Below are positions 57,035 through 64,000 of a stretch of DNA of 64,000 bases, in pieces. This DNA comes from Curtobacterium pusillum (lineage in GTDB: Bacteria > Actinomycetota > Actinomycetes > Actinomycetales > Microbacteriaceae): positions 488,217 to 552,216 of the forward strand of contig NZ_VEIY01000002.1 of assembly GCF_007680845.1 (NCBI RefSeq), given 5' to 3'. The position numbers and the translations under genes are program-made. The notes beneath the pieces were generated by a model, which saw nothing but the letters and a program-made list of their open reading frames with translations, was not told the DNA's origin and made no database searches. The first letter of the stretch is position 1; the number at the start of each line of letters is the position of its first letter.

Positions 57035-57460
57035 TCAGGACGCGTCCGGACTGGAGGCGCGGCTCGGCTCCGGCACGTCGCCCCGGCGGAAGAACGGGCG
57101 TGCGCTGGGCACGAACAGCAGGACCGCTGCGACCACCGAGAGCGCGATCAGCGCGGTGGAGACCCCACCGTCGGTGATGCTCATGACGGCGCGCAGCGCG
57201 GCGACCGCGACGAGGACGATGCGCGCGACCGGGGAACCGCGGAGCAGCAGGACGACCGCCGCGGCGACCACCGCCCAGACGACGAGCGACAGCACGATCG
57301 TGAGGACGCCGGCGGCGCCCGTCAGTCCCCACCCGGACACGGAGACGACCACCGTCGACACGACGCCGACCACCAGCCACACCGCCCAGAGGACGACGGC
57401 GGTGGTCACCGCTCGCGGTCGACGCCGTCGCGGTCGTCGGAGGTCGTCCGTCGTGGTCAT
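57035..57460 (-). CDS. small membrane protein of unknown function
   Basis: The 141-residue product starts at ATG 57460 with an Arg-rich N-terminus (RRPRRRRPR) and four hydrophobic segments (~18-40, 46-71, ~76-92, 98-118), ending in a polar Ser/Pro tail. I do not recognise a named family. The last codons include CTGGAGGCGCGG (57051-57062), a motif otherwise found in gaps. It shares a bidirectional terminator with tRNA-Leu. Confidence 0.65.
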   Translation of the reverse strand: MTTTDDLRRPRRRRPRAVTTAVVLWAVWLVVGVVSTVVVSVSGWGLTGAAGVLTIVLSLVVWAVVAAAVVLLLRGSPVARIVLVAVAALRAVMSITDGGVSTALIALSVVAAVLLFVPSARPFFRRGDVPEPSRASSPDAS

Positions 57461-57550
57461 GCGTTGCCCCGTCCCCGCCGCTCCCTGCTGCGGCGTGACG
57501 AGCGTACCCGGGGCACGTCCGTCGCGGCCGTCGGGCGTTAGCGTGGGGCC

Positions 57551-58237
57551 GTGGACGATGCGCGGACGACGGACCCCCGGCCGGGGACGACGGTGCCCGA
57601 CGACCGCGGCCGGACCGGTCTCGACGCCGTCGGGCGGGGGCTCGACCGGAACCCCGACGTCGTGGTGCGGGACGTCGAGGTGGTCTCGAACGGGTGGCAC
57701 GTGCTGCGCCGGACGACCCTCGACGTCCGCCGACGTGACGGCCGGTGGGACCGACAGCAGCGGGAGACCTACGACCGTGGCAACGGCGCGGCGGTCCTGC
57801 CGTACGACGCCGAGCGCGGCACCGTGCTGCTCACCCGGCAGTTCCGCTGGCCGGCGTACGTGAACGGTCACCCGGACGGGATGCTCGTCGAGGCGGCTGC
57901 CGGGCTCCTCGAGGAGGACGACCCCGAGACCGCCGTGCGTCGGGAGGCCGCCGAGGAGCTCGGCATCCGGCTCGGGGACGTGCGGCTGGTCCACGACGCG
58001 TTCATGAGCCCCGGCTCGGTCACGGAGCGGGTGCACTGCTACGTCGGCGCGTACCGACCGGCGGACCGCGTCGACGCCGGCGGGGGGATCGAGGACGAGG
58101 GCGAGGACATCGAGGTCCTGGAGCTCCCGCTCGTCGAGGCGCTCGCGATGGTGGACGACGGTCGCATCGCCGACGGCAAGACGATCATGCTGCTGCAGTG
58201 GGTGGCGCTGCACCCGGAGTCAGGACCGCAGCGCTGA
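57551..58237 (+). CDS. Nudix hydrolase, NudK/ADP-ribose pyrophosphatase-like
   Basis: The 228-residue protein starts at GTG 57551. The Nudix box is GLLEEDDPETAVRREAAEELGI (split here as GLLEEDDPETAV and RREAAEELGI), at residues ~118-139, with the upstream QFRWPAYVNG typical of NudF/NudK enzymes that cleave nucleotide sugars. The substrate is not determined. Its 3' end overlaps the convergent TetR gene by 18 nt. Confidence 0.85.
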   Translation: MDDARTTDPRPGTTVPDDRGRTGLDAVGRGLDRNPDVVVRDVEVVSNGWHVLRRTTLDVRRRDGRWDRQQRETYDRGNGAAVLPYDAERGTVLLTRQFRWPAYVNGHPDGMLVEAAAGLLEEDDPETAVRREAAEELGIRLGDVRLVHDAFMSPGSVTERVHCYVGAYRPADRVDAGGGIEDEGEDIEVLELPLVEALAMVDDGRIADGKTIMLLQWVALHPESGPQR

Positions 58238-58837
58238 GGGGTCGAGGCCGACGGCGCGGGCGATCGTCGTCCGGACGAGCGCTTCGCGGGTGGACCGGTC
58301 GAGGTAGTCGACGAGGGCGTAGCCGTTCGTGGCGTCGACGAGCGCGAACAGCAGGCGGCCGAACGCGTCCGGGTCGTCCGTGCGCATCGCGCCGGAACGG
58401 ACCCCCTCCACGACGATCCCCGTCGCCAGTCGCTGCCAGTCGTCCATGACGCCGCGGGCCGCGGCGGCGAGCACGGAGTTCGTCCGGCCGATGCTCCACG
58501 CGTCGGCCCAGAGCGCGGCGACGTCGTCACGGTCCGGGTCGGCGATGCAGGACAGCAGCGTGCCGAGCCGGGCGACGGGGTCGCGCTCGTCGGCCACGAT
58601 CGCGGCCACCTCGGCGACCTCGGTGGCGGCGATCGCGCGGAAGGTCTCGCCGACGAGGTCCTCCATCGCCGGGCGGTAGTGGGCCACGAGGGACGGTGCG
58701 ACGCCGATGGACGCGGCCACGCCCCGGAGGGTCACTCCGGCCAGCCCGTCCGCGCGGGCGACGGCGATCGCGGCAGCGGTGATCTGGGCCTCCCGCTCCG
58801 CCGGGCTGAGGCGGCGGCGGGCCGGTGTCGTCGGCAC
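58220..58837 (-). CDS. TetR/BetI-like regulator
   Basis: The 205-residue protein starts at GTG 58837. The helix-turn-helix spans ~15-60 with GVTLRGVAASIGVAPSLV and HYRPAMEDLV. The C-terminus resembles the BetI-type ligand domain. It starts 9 nt after the PucR-type gene stop on the same strand, so the two regulators are likely co-transcribed. Its target may be the adjacent amine catabolic genes; this is inference. Confidence 0.8.
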   Translation of the reverse strand: MPTTPARRRLSPAEREAQITAAAIAVARADGLAGVTLRGVAASIGVAPSLVAHYRPAMEDLVGETFRAIAATEVAEVAAIVADERDPVARLGTLLSCIADPDRDDVAALWADAWSIGRTNSVLAAAARGVMDDWQRLATGIVVEGVRSGAMRTDDPDAFGRLLFALVDATNGYALVDYLDRSTREALVRTTIARAVGLDPSALRS

Positions 58838-58846
58838 GCCTCCAGC

Positions 58847-60409
58847 CTAGGCGGGCGCCGTCGGACCGGCCCCGGGGCCACGCTCGACCACGAACGCCGC
58901 CCAGAGGTCCGCACGGGTCGCGAAGGCCGAGAGGTCGCGGTCGAGCAGTCGCCCGGCGTGCTCGACCCGGGCGCGCGCGGTGTGCCGGTGGATGCCGAGC
59001 TCCTGGGCGGTGCGGTCGTACTCGCAGTTCTGCTCGAGCCACGCCCGGACGGTCCGGGTCAGTTCGGTGCCGGCGGCACGGTCGTGGTCGACGAGCGGGG
59101 CGAGGAAGGCGCGGGCGACGGCGCCGGCGTCGACGTCGACGTGTGCGAGGTGGGCGAGCACCCCCTCGCGGGCGAGGTCGCCGAACTCCGTCGTCCCCGG
59201 ACGCCCCTCGCGCCGGCGGTCGAGGGCCTGCACGGCCTCGGTCCGTGCCCGCCCGAAGGACCGGTACGCACTGCCGTCGGAGAGCCCGGCGTGGAGGTCG
59301 AAGCGGGCGACGAGCTCGTCGACGATCCCCGTGTCGTCCGCGCTGACGCAGAGGAAGAGGGCGTCGTCGACGGCGAAGAACAGCTGGCCGGGACGGTCCT
59401 GCACCCAGAGCTCGAGCAGGTCGACCACGGTGTCGAGGTCCCGGTCGGGGACGTCGAGCGCGGCGATCCGGACGGGTTCGACGGGGAGCGGCCCCCAGAC
59501 CTCGCGGGACGTGGTGTCCACCACGGTCGGTTCGCCGACCGAGAGCATGGTGAGGAGGCCGGTGCGGAGCAGCCCCCGTGCCCGGGCGAGCTCGCGGTTC
59601 TGCTGCAGGGCGAGGCCGGCGAGGGCGATCACCGCGGTGACGACCTCGCGCCCGGCACGGTCGAGGGCGCCGCCGTTCGCGATGGCCAGCACCCCGCTGA
59701 GGCGCCCGCCGCTCCCGAGGGTCTGCAGCGTGAACCCCGCGTGGTGCTCGGTCGTCACGGGCAGGCTCGCCCGCTGTCCCGCGCGGAGCAGCCGCAGCGA
59801 CTCGGTCCGGAGCACGTCGAGGTCCGAGGCGGGGACGGCGTCGACCGGGTGGCCGCGGTCGAGCCGTCCGGACACGTCGAACAGCCCGACCCAGCCGTCG
59901 ATCTGCCGGGACAGCTCGGCGATGGTCGCACCGAGCCCGTCGGGGCGCATCGCGGCGAGGGAGATGGCGCGCTGTGCCGACAGGGCCCAGGCGTTCCGGG
60001 CGTTCGCGTCGCGGGCGACGGCGTCGGCGTTCGCCTGGGCGACGGCGATGAAGGAGGTCTCGTAGGGCACCTCGAACAGCGGCAGGCCCAGTGCCTCGCA
60101 CGCGTCGACGAGCTGCGCGGGGGTCCCGGCACGGACGACCTCGGTCCCGAAGCCGAGCGCCACGACGCCGCGGGCGCGGAGCCGTGCGACGTACGCGGTG
60201 GCGAAGGACTCGGTGACCTCGGCCTCCGCGCCGAACTGGGTGCCGGTGGTCAGGAGCCCCTGCCCGTCGGCGAGGAACGGCGTCGGGTCGTCGAGGTCCG
60301 AGCTGTGCAACCAGGACAGCGGTGCGTCGAGCGCGGCGGCGTCGGCGCTGGTGAGGAGCCGGAGGTGCAGGTCGGCGCGGTGCAGCAGTGAGCGCAGGGT
60401 CGCGGGCAT
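58847..60409 (-). CDS. PucR family transcriptional regulator
   Basis: The 520-residue protein has an N-terminal PucR domain (starting LRSLLHRADLHLRLL), a central GGDEF-like/CdaR region and the C-terminal PucR helix-turn-helix (YDRTAQELGIHRHTARAR). PucR proteins are usually activators of nitrogen-compound catabolism. It diverges from gabT across a 92-nt gap, pointing to control of the GABA/amine operon. Confidence 0.9.
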   Translation of the reverse strand: MPATLRSLLHRADLHLRLLTSADAAALDAPLSWLHSSDLDDPTPFLADGQGLLTTGTQFGAEAEVTESFATAYVARLRARGVVALGFGTEVVRAGTPAQLVDACEALGLPLFEVPYETSFIAVAQANADAVARDANARNAWALSAQRAISLAAMRPDGLGATIAELSRQIDGWVGLFDVSGRLDRGHPVDAVPASDLDVLRTESLRLLRAGQRASLPVTTEHHAGFTLQTLGSGGRLSGVLAIANGGALDRAGREVVTAVIALAGLALQQNRELARARGLLRTGLLTMLSVGEPTVVDTTSREVWGPLPVEPVRIAALDVPDRDLDTVVDLLELWVQDRPGQLFFAVDDALFLCVSADDTGIVDELVARFDLHAGLSDGSAYRSFGRARTEAVQALDRRREGRPGTTEFGDLAREGVLAHLAHVDVDAGAVARAFLAPLVDHDRAAGTELTRTVRAWLEQNCEYDRTAQELGIHRHTARARVEHAGRLLDRDLSAFATRADLWAAFVVERGPGAGPTAPA

Positions 60410-60501
60410 GAGGGCACCCTATCCGCAGCGTCGATCGACATCGTGCGCGCTGTACACGGTGGACAGTGGGGAGTGCGGCGCGACGCTCCTACCATCGCCG
60501 C
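60410..60501. promoter_or_regulatory. divergent pucR-gabT promoter region
   Basis: The 92-nt gap contains a TACCAT box (60490-60495) only 6 nt before the gabT ATG, suggesting a leaderless gabT transcript. TGTACACGGTGGACAGT (about 60451-60467) is a dyad-like candidate for PucR binding. Exact sites are not resolved. Confidence 0.4.
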
Positions 60502-61863
60502 ATGACCTCCAGCGCTGCACCCTCGATCAGCGCCGCCGCGGGCGGCCCCTCGCTGCCCCAGGAGCGGCGGCTCGTCACCGAGGTCCCGGGACCGCGGTCC
60601 CGTGCACTGTTCGAACGGAAGGCCGCCGCCGTGGCTGCCGGCGTCGGGGTCGCCGTCCCGATCGCCGTCGTCGCCGCCGGCGGTGGTGTGCTCGTCGACG
60701 CGGACGGCAACTCCTTCGTGGACCTCGGCTCCGGCATCGCCGTGACGAGTGTCGGGAACGCGCACCCCGCCGTGGTCGCGGCCGTGCAGCAGCAGGTCGC
60801 GGCGTTCACCCACACGTGCTTCACCATCGCCGCGTACGACGGGTACGTGGAGGTCGCCGAGGCCCTCAACCGGCTCACCCCGGGCGACCACGAGAAGCGG
60901 ACCGCGCTGTTCAACTCGGGCGCCGAGGCCGTCGAGAACGCGGTGAAGATCGCCCGCAAGCACACCGGTCGGCAGGCCGTCGTGGTGTTCGACCACGCGT
61001 ACCACGGCCGGACGAACCTGACGATGGCGCTGACGGCGAAGAACCAGCCGTACAAGAACGGCTTCGGACCGTTCGCGCCCGAGGTCTACCGCGTGCCGAT
61101 GTCCTACCCGTTCCGCGACGGGCTCTCCGGACCGGAGGCCGCGAAGCGCGCGATCAGCCAGATCGAGAAGCAGGTCGGCGCGGAGAACACCGCCGCGGTG
61201 CTCATCGAACCGATCCAGGGCGAGGGCGGCTTCGTCGTCCCGGCGCCCGGGTTCCTCGCCGCCCTGTCGGAGTGGACCACCGCCAACGACGTCGTGTTCA
61301 TCGCCGACGAGGTGCAGACCGGGTTCGCCCGCACCGGCGCCATGTTCGCGAGCGAGCACGAGGGGATCGTCCCGGACGTCGTCACCACGGCGAAGGGCAT
61401 GGCCGGCGGGCTGCCGCTGTCGGCCGTGACCGGGCGGGCCGAGATCATGGACTCCGCCCACGTCGGGGGACTGGGGGGCACCTACGGCGGGAACCCCGTC
61501 GCGTGCGCCGCGGCCCTCGCCGCGATCGACGCGTTCGAGCACGACGGACTCGTCGACCGTGCCGGGGCCATCGGCGACCTGCTGCTCGGACGACTCCGAG
61601 CCGCACAGGCGACCGACCCGCGCATCGGCGACGTCCGCGGCCGCGGTGCGATGGTCGCCGTCGAGCTCGTCGACCCCGCCACCGGCGAACCCGATCCGGG
61701 GCTCACCGGCCGCGTCGTCCGGTACGCGTACGAGCACGGCGTGGTAGCCCTGACGGCGGGGACGTACGGCAACGTCCTCCGATTCCTGCCGCCGCTCGCG
61801 ATCGACGACGCGCTCCTCGGCGAGGGCCTCGACGTCGTCCTGGAAGGACTCTCCGCAGCATGA
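60502..61863 (+). CDS. gabT: 4-aminobutyrate aminotransferase
   Basis: The 453-residue enzyme has the class III aminotransferase pattern: NSGAEAVENAVKIAR, the PLP-binding HAYHGRTNLTM, the Asp in IADEVQTGFART and the Schiff-base Lys in TTAKGMAGG. It converts GABA to succinate semialdehyde. I start at ATG 60502; the frame extends slightly upstream but lacks family sequence. The stop overlaps gabD (ATGA). Confidence 0.92.
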   Translation: MTSSAAPSISAAAGGPSLPQERRLVTEVPGPRSRALFERKAAAVAAGVGVAVPIAVVAAGGGVLVDADGNSFVDLGSGIAVTSVGNAHPAVVAAVQQQVAAFTHTCFTIAAYDGYVEVAEALNRLTPGDHEKRTALFNSGAEAVENAVKIARKHTGRQAVVVFDHAYHGRTNLTMALTAKNQPYKNGFGPFAPEVYRVPMSYPFRDGLSGPEAAKRAISQIEKQVGAENTAAVLIEPIQGEGGFVVPAPGFLAALSEWTTANDVVFIADEVQTGFARTGAMFASEHEGIVPDVVTTAKGMAGGLPLSAVTGRAEIMDSAHVGGLGGTYGGNPVACAAALAAIDAFEHDGLVDRAGAIGDLLLGRLRAAQATDPRIGDVRGRGAMVAVELVDPATGEPDPGLTGRVVRYAYEHGVVALTAGTYGNVLRFLPPLAIDDALLGEGLDVVLEGLSAA

Positions 61864-63401
61864 CCGACACCCAGCAGACGACCCAGCCGACCACCCGGCC
61901 GGCGACCCAGCAGAGCGAGGCGGAACGCGCGCTGCTCGCGAAGGTCCCCACGGGCCTCCTGGTCGACGGCACCTGGAGCCAGGCAGCCGACGGCGCGACG
62001 TTCCCCGTCGTCGACCCCGCCACCGGCGAGACGCTCCTCGAGATCGCCGATGCAACCCCCGAGGACGGTGTCCGGGCCCTGGACGCCGCCGATGCCGCAC
62101 GGAGCGCGTGGGCGACCACCCCGCCGCGCCAGCGCGCCGAGGTCCTCCGCCGGGCCTTCGACCTGCTGCAGGAGCGCCGTGAGGACTTCGCCCTCCTCAT
62201 GACGCTCGAGATGGGCAAGCCGCTCGCCGAGGCCCGCGGCGAGGTCACGTACGGCGGCGAGTTCCTCCGGTGGTTCTCCGAGGAGGCGGTCCGCATCGGG
62301 GGCTCGTACGGCACCAACCCCGAGGGCAGCGGACGGGCGATCGTCACGCACAAGCCCGTCGGCCCCGCGTACCTGATCACCCCGTGGAACTTCCCGCTCG
62401 CGATGGCGACCCGCAAGATCGCCCCGGCGCTCGCCGCAGGCTGCACCGTCGTCGTGAAGCCCGCCGAGCTCACGCCGCTCACCACCCTGCTGTTCGCCGA
62501 CCTGCTCCTCGAAGCGGGCGTGCCGGCCGGGGTCGTGAACGTCGTCCCCACCACGCACGCCGGTCCACTGTCCGAGCCGCTCATCGCCGACCCGCGGCTC
62601 CGGAAGCTCTCGTTCACCGGTTCGACCCCGGTCGGGCGGACGCTCCTGGCGCAGGCCGCGCAGAACGTGCTCCGGACCAGCATGGAACTCGGCGGCAACG
62701 CCCCGTTCCTCGTGTTCGCCGACGCGGACCTCGACCTCGCCGTCGAGGGGGCGCTCGCCGCGAAGTTCCGGAACACCGGGCAGGCGTGCACGGCCGCGAA
62801 CCGGTTCCTCGTGCACGAGGACGTCGCCGAGGAGTTCGCCCGCCGGGTCACCGCCCGCGTCGAGGCCATGTCCGTCGGCCGCGGCACCGAGGACGGCGTC
62901 GCGATCGGCCCGCTCATCGACGACCGCGCCGTCGCCAAGGCCCACCGGCTCGTCACCGACGCGGTCGAGCGCGGCGCGGTGGTCCGGACCGGCGGCCACC
63001 CGGTCGAGGGACCGGGCACGTTCTACGCCCCCACCGTCCTCACCGACGTGCAGCCGGGCAGCGACCTGCTGCGCGACGAGATCTTCGGCCCCGTCCTGGC
63101 GATCCGCTCCTTCCGCACCGAGGGCGAGGCCATCGCGGCGGCGAACGACACCGAGTACGGCCTCGTCGGCTACGCCTTCACGGAGGACCCGGCCCGCGGC
63201 CAGCGGCTCATGGAGCGCCTGGAGACCGGCATGCTGGGTCTCAACACCGGCGTCGTCTCGAACGCCTCGGCACCGTTCGGCGGCGTGAAGCAGTCCGGCC
63301 TCGGCCGCGAGGGCGGCGGCGAGGGCATCGCCGAGTACCTCGAGACCATGTACACGTTGACCCCGGACCCGTTCCGGTCGACCGAAGGAGCAGCACGATG
63401 A
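61860..63401 (+). CDS. gabD: succinate-semialdehyde dehydrogenase
   Basis: The 513-residue protein is an aldehyde dehydrogenase with the NAD(P) segment TPWNFPLAMATRKIAPAL, the Glu in MELGGNAPF and the catalytic Cys in GQACTAANR. The N-terminus has an extra Gln/Thr-rich ~20 residues. It oxidises succinate semialdehyde to succinate, completing GABA use with gabT. Confidence 0.92.
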   Translation: MTDTQQTTQPTTRPATQQSEAERALLAKVPTGLLVDGTWSQAADGATFPVVDPATGETLLEIADATPEDGVRALDAADAARSAWATTPPRQRAEVLRRAFDLLQERREDFALLMTLEMGKPLAEARGEVTYGGEFLRWFSEEAVRIGGSYGTNPEGSGRAIVTHKPVGPAYLITPWNFPLAMATRKIAPALAAGCTVVVKPAELTPLTTLLFADLLLEAGVPAGVVNVVPTTHAGPLSEPLIADPRLRKLSFTGSTPVGRTLLAQAAQNVLRTSMELGGNAPFLVFADADLDLAVEGALAAKFRNTGQACTAANRFLVHEDVAEEFARRVTARVEAMSVGRGTEDGVAIGPLIDDRAVAKAHRLVTDAVERGAVVRTGGHPVEGPGTFYAPTVLTDVQPGSDLLRDEIFGPVLAIRSFRTEGEAIAAANDTEYGLVGYAFTEDPARGQRLMERLETGMLGLNTGVVSNASAPFGGVKQSGLGREGGGEGIAEYLETMYTLTPDPFRSTEGAAR

Positions 63402-64000
63402 TCGAGAGCGACGTCGTCGTCATCGGCGCGGGGGTGACCGGCCTCACCGCCGCGAATCGTCTGGTCGCCGACGGGAAGACCGTCACCGTGCTCGAGGCCC
63501 GGGACCGCGTGGGCGGGCGCACCTGGACCGACGACATCGAGGGCGTCACGCTCGAGATCGGCGGACAGTGGGTCTCCCCGGACCAGACCGCCCTGCTCGA
63601 GACCCTCGACGAGCTCGGGCTCGAGACGTACGACCGCTACCGCGAGGGGTCGAGCGTCTACATCGACGAACACGGCACCCGGACCGAGTACACCGGCGAC
63701 ATCTTCCCGCTCCCCGAGGCCACCGCGAACGAGATCGAGCGGCTCGTCGCCGTCGTCGACGAGTACGTGGCGAAGGTCGACCCGGCGCGCCCGTGGGAGA
63801 CCGAGGGTGCCGCCGCGCTCGACGAGACCTCGTTCCGTGCCTGGCTGCACACGCTCAGCGACGACCGGGTCGCCACCGACAACGTCGAACTGTTCATCGC
63901 CGGTGCCATGCTCACGAAGCCCGCGCACGCGTTCTCCGCGCTGCAGGCCCTGCTCATGGCCGCGTCCGCCGGGAGCTTCACGAACCTCGTCGACGCCGAC
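63398..64000 (+). CDS. flavin monoamine oxidase / putrescine oxidase-like (partial)
   Basis: The first 201 codons are inside the window, starting at ATG 63398 (overlapping the gabD stop). The dinucleotide-binding GAGVTGLTAANRL, the GGRTW motif and EIGGQWVSPDQ are typical of FAD monoamine oxidases. With gabT-gabD it could oxidise putrescine or another amine toward GABA. The gene continues beyond 64000. Confidence 0.88.
   Translation, partial: MIESDVVVIGAGVTGLTAANRLVADGKTVTVLEARDRVGGRTWTDDIEGVTLEIGGQWVSPDQTALLETLDELGLETYDRYREGSSVYIDEHGTRTEYTGDIFPLPEATANEIERLVAVVDEYVAKVDPARPWETEGAAALDETSFRAWLHTLSDDRVATDNVELFIAGAMLTKPAHAFSALQALLMAASAGSFTNLVDAD

Overview
The window is high-GC actinobacterial chromosome. 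Three features point to a Microbacteriaceae member, with a Curtobacterium-like genus as my best inference: GTG starts and 1-8 nt overlaps between genes, the fixed gene order around oriC, and a secreted DUF6049-type protein ahead of MurJ. The genus is not proven by the sequence. The core is the replication-origin neighbourhood, flanked by an accessory region on the left and an amine/GABA catabolic locus on the right.

Positions 1-12.4 kb are accessory. They hold five alpha/beta hydrolases (one exported), a tautomerase, a thiolase, a metallo-beta-lactamase-fold hydrolase, two MFS transporters, three TetR regulators and one HxlR regulator. Several intergenic gaps carry clear palindromes that can be matched to neighbouring regulators. 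I see no insertion sequence, integrase or CRISPR array.

Positions 12.6-31.8 kb are the left origin arm, mostly on the minus strand: dnaB, then rpsF-ssb-rpsR-rplI, cca, an in-frame DUF6049-MurJ fusion, trxB, trxA, a MocR/LysN-type aminotransferase, a D-Ala-D-Ala ligase paralogue, a YdcF-like protein, parB-parA with four parS sites, and rsmG-khpB-yidC-yidD-rnpA-rpmH. The layout parallels the mycobacterial Rv3907c-Rv3924c block, but sigM, its anti-sigma factor and cwlM are missing between murJ and trxB.

Positions 31.8-43.6 kb hold oriC and the plus-strand replication genes: dnaA, the box-rich dnaA-dnaN gap, dnaN, gnd, recF, dciA (DUF721), gyrB, gyrA and a DUF3566 membrane protein, followed by tRNA-Ile and tRNA-Ala. 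Positions 44-57 kb hold a DLW-motif membrane protein, ppiA, a rhomboid protease, a second cluster of DnaA-box-like sequences, crgA, a glutamine amidotransferase (pabA/trpG), and the cell-growth signalling operon fhaA-fhaB-pstP-rodA-pbpA-pknA-pknB (minus strand), then tRNA-Leu.

Positions 57-64 kb hold a small membrane protein, a Nudix hydrolase, a pucR-tetR pair, and a divergent gabT-gabD-amine oxidase operon that runs off the window.

The most notable items are the DUF6049-MurJ single-chain fusion, the off-origin DnaA-box cluster at 46.29-46.47 kb, an MFS gene with no standard start codon, three 15-bp iterons in the dnaB leader, 31-bp tandem repeats beside tRNA-Ala, and matched operator pairs in the accessory region. 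Everything here was read by eye; no database search or structure prediction was run.
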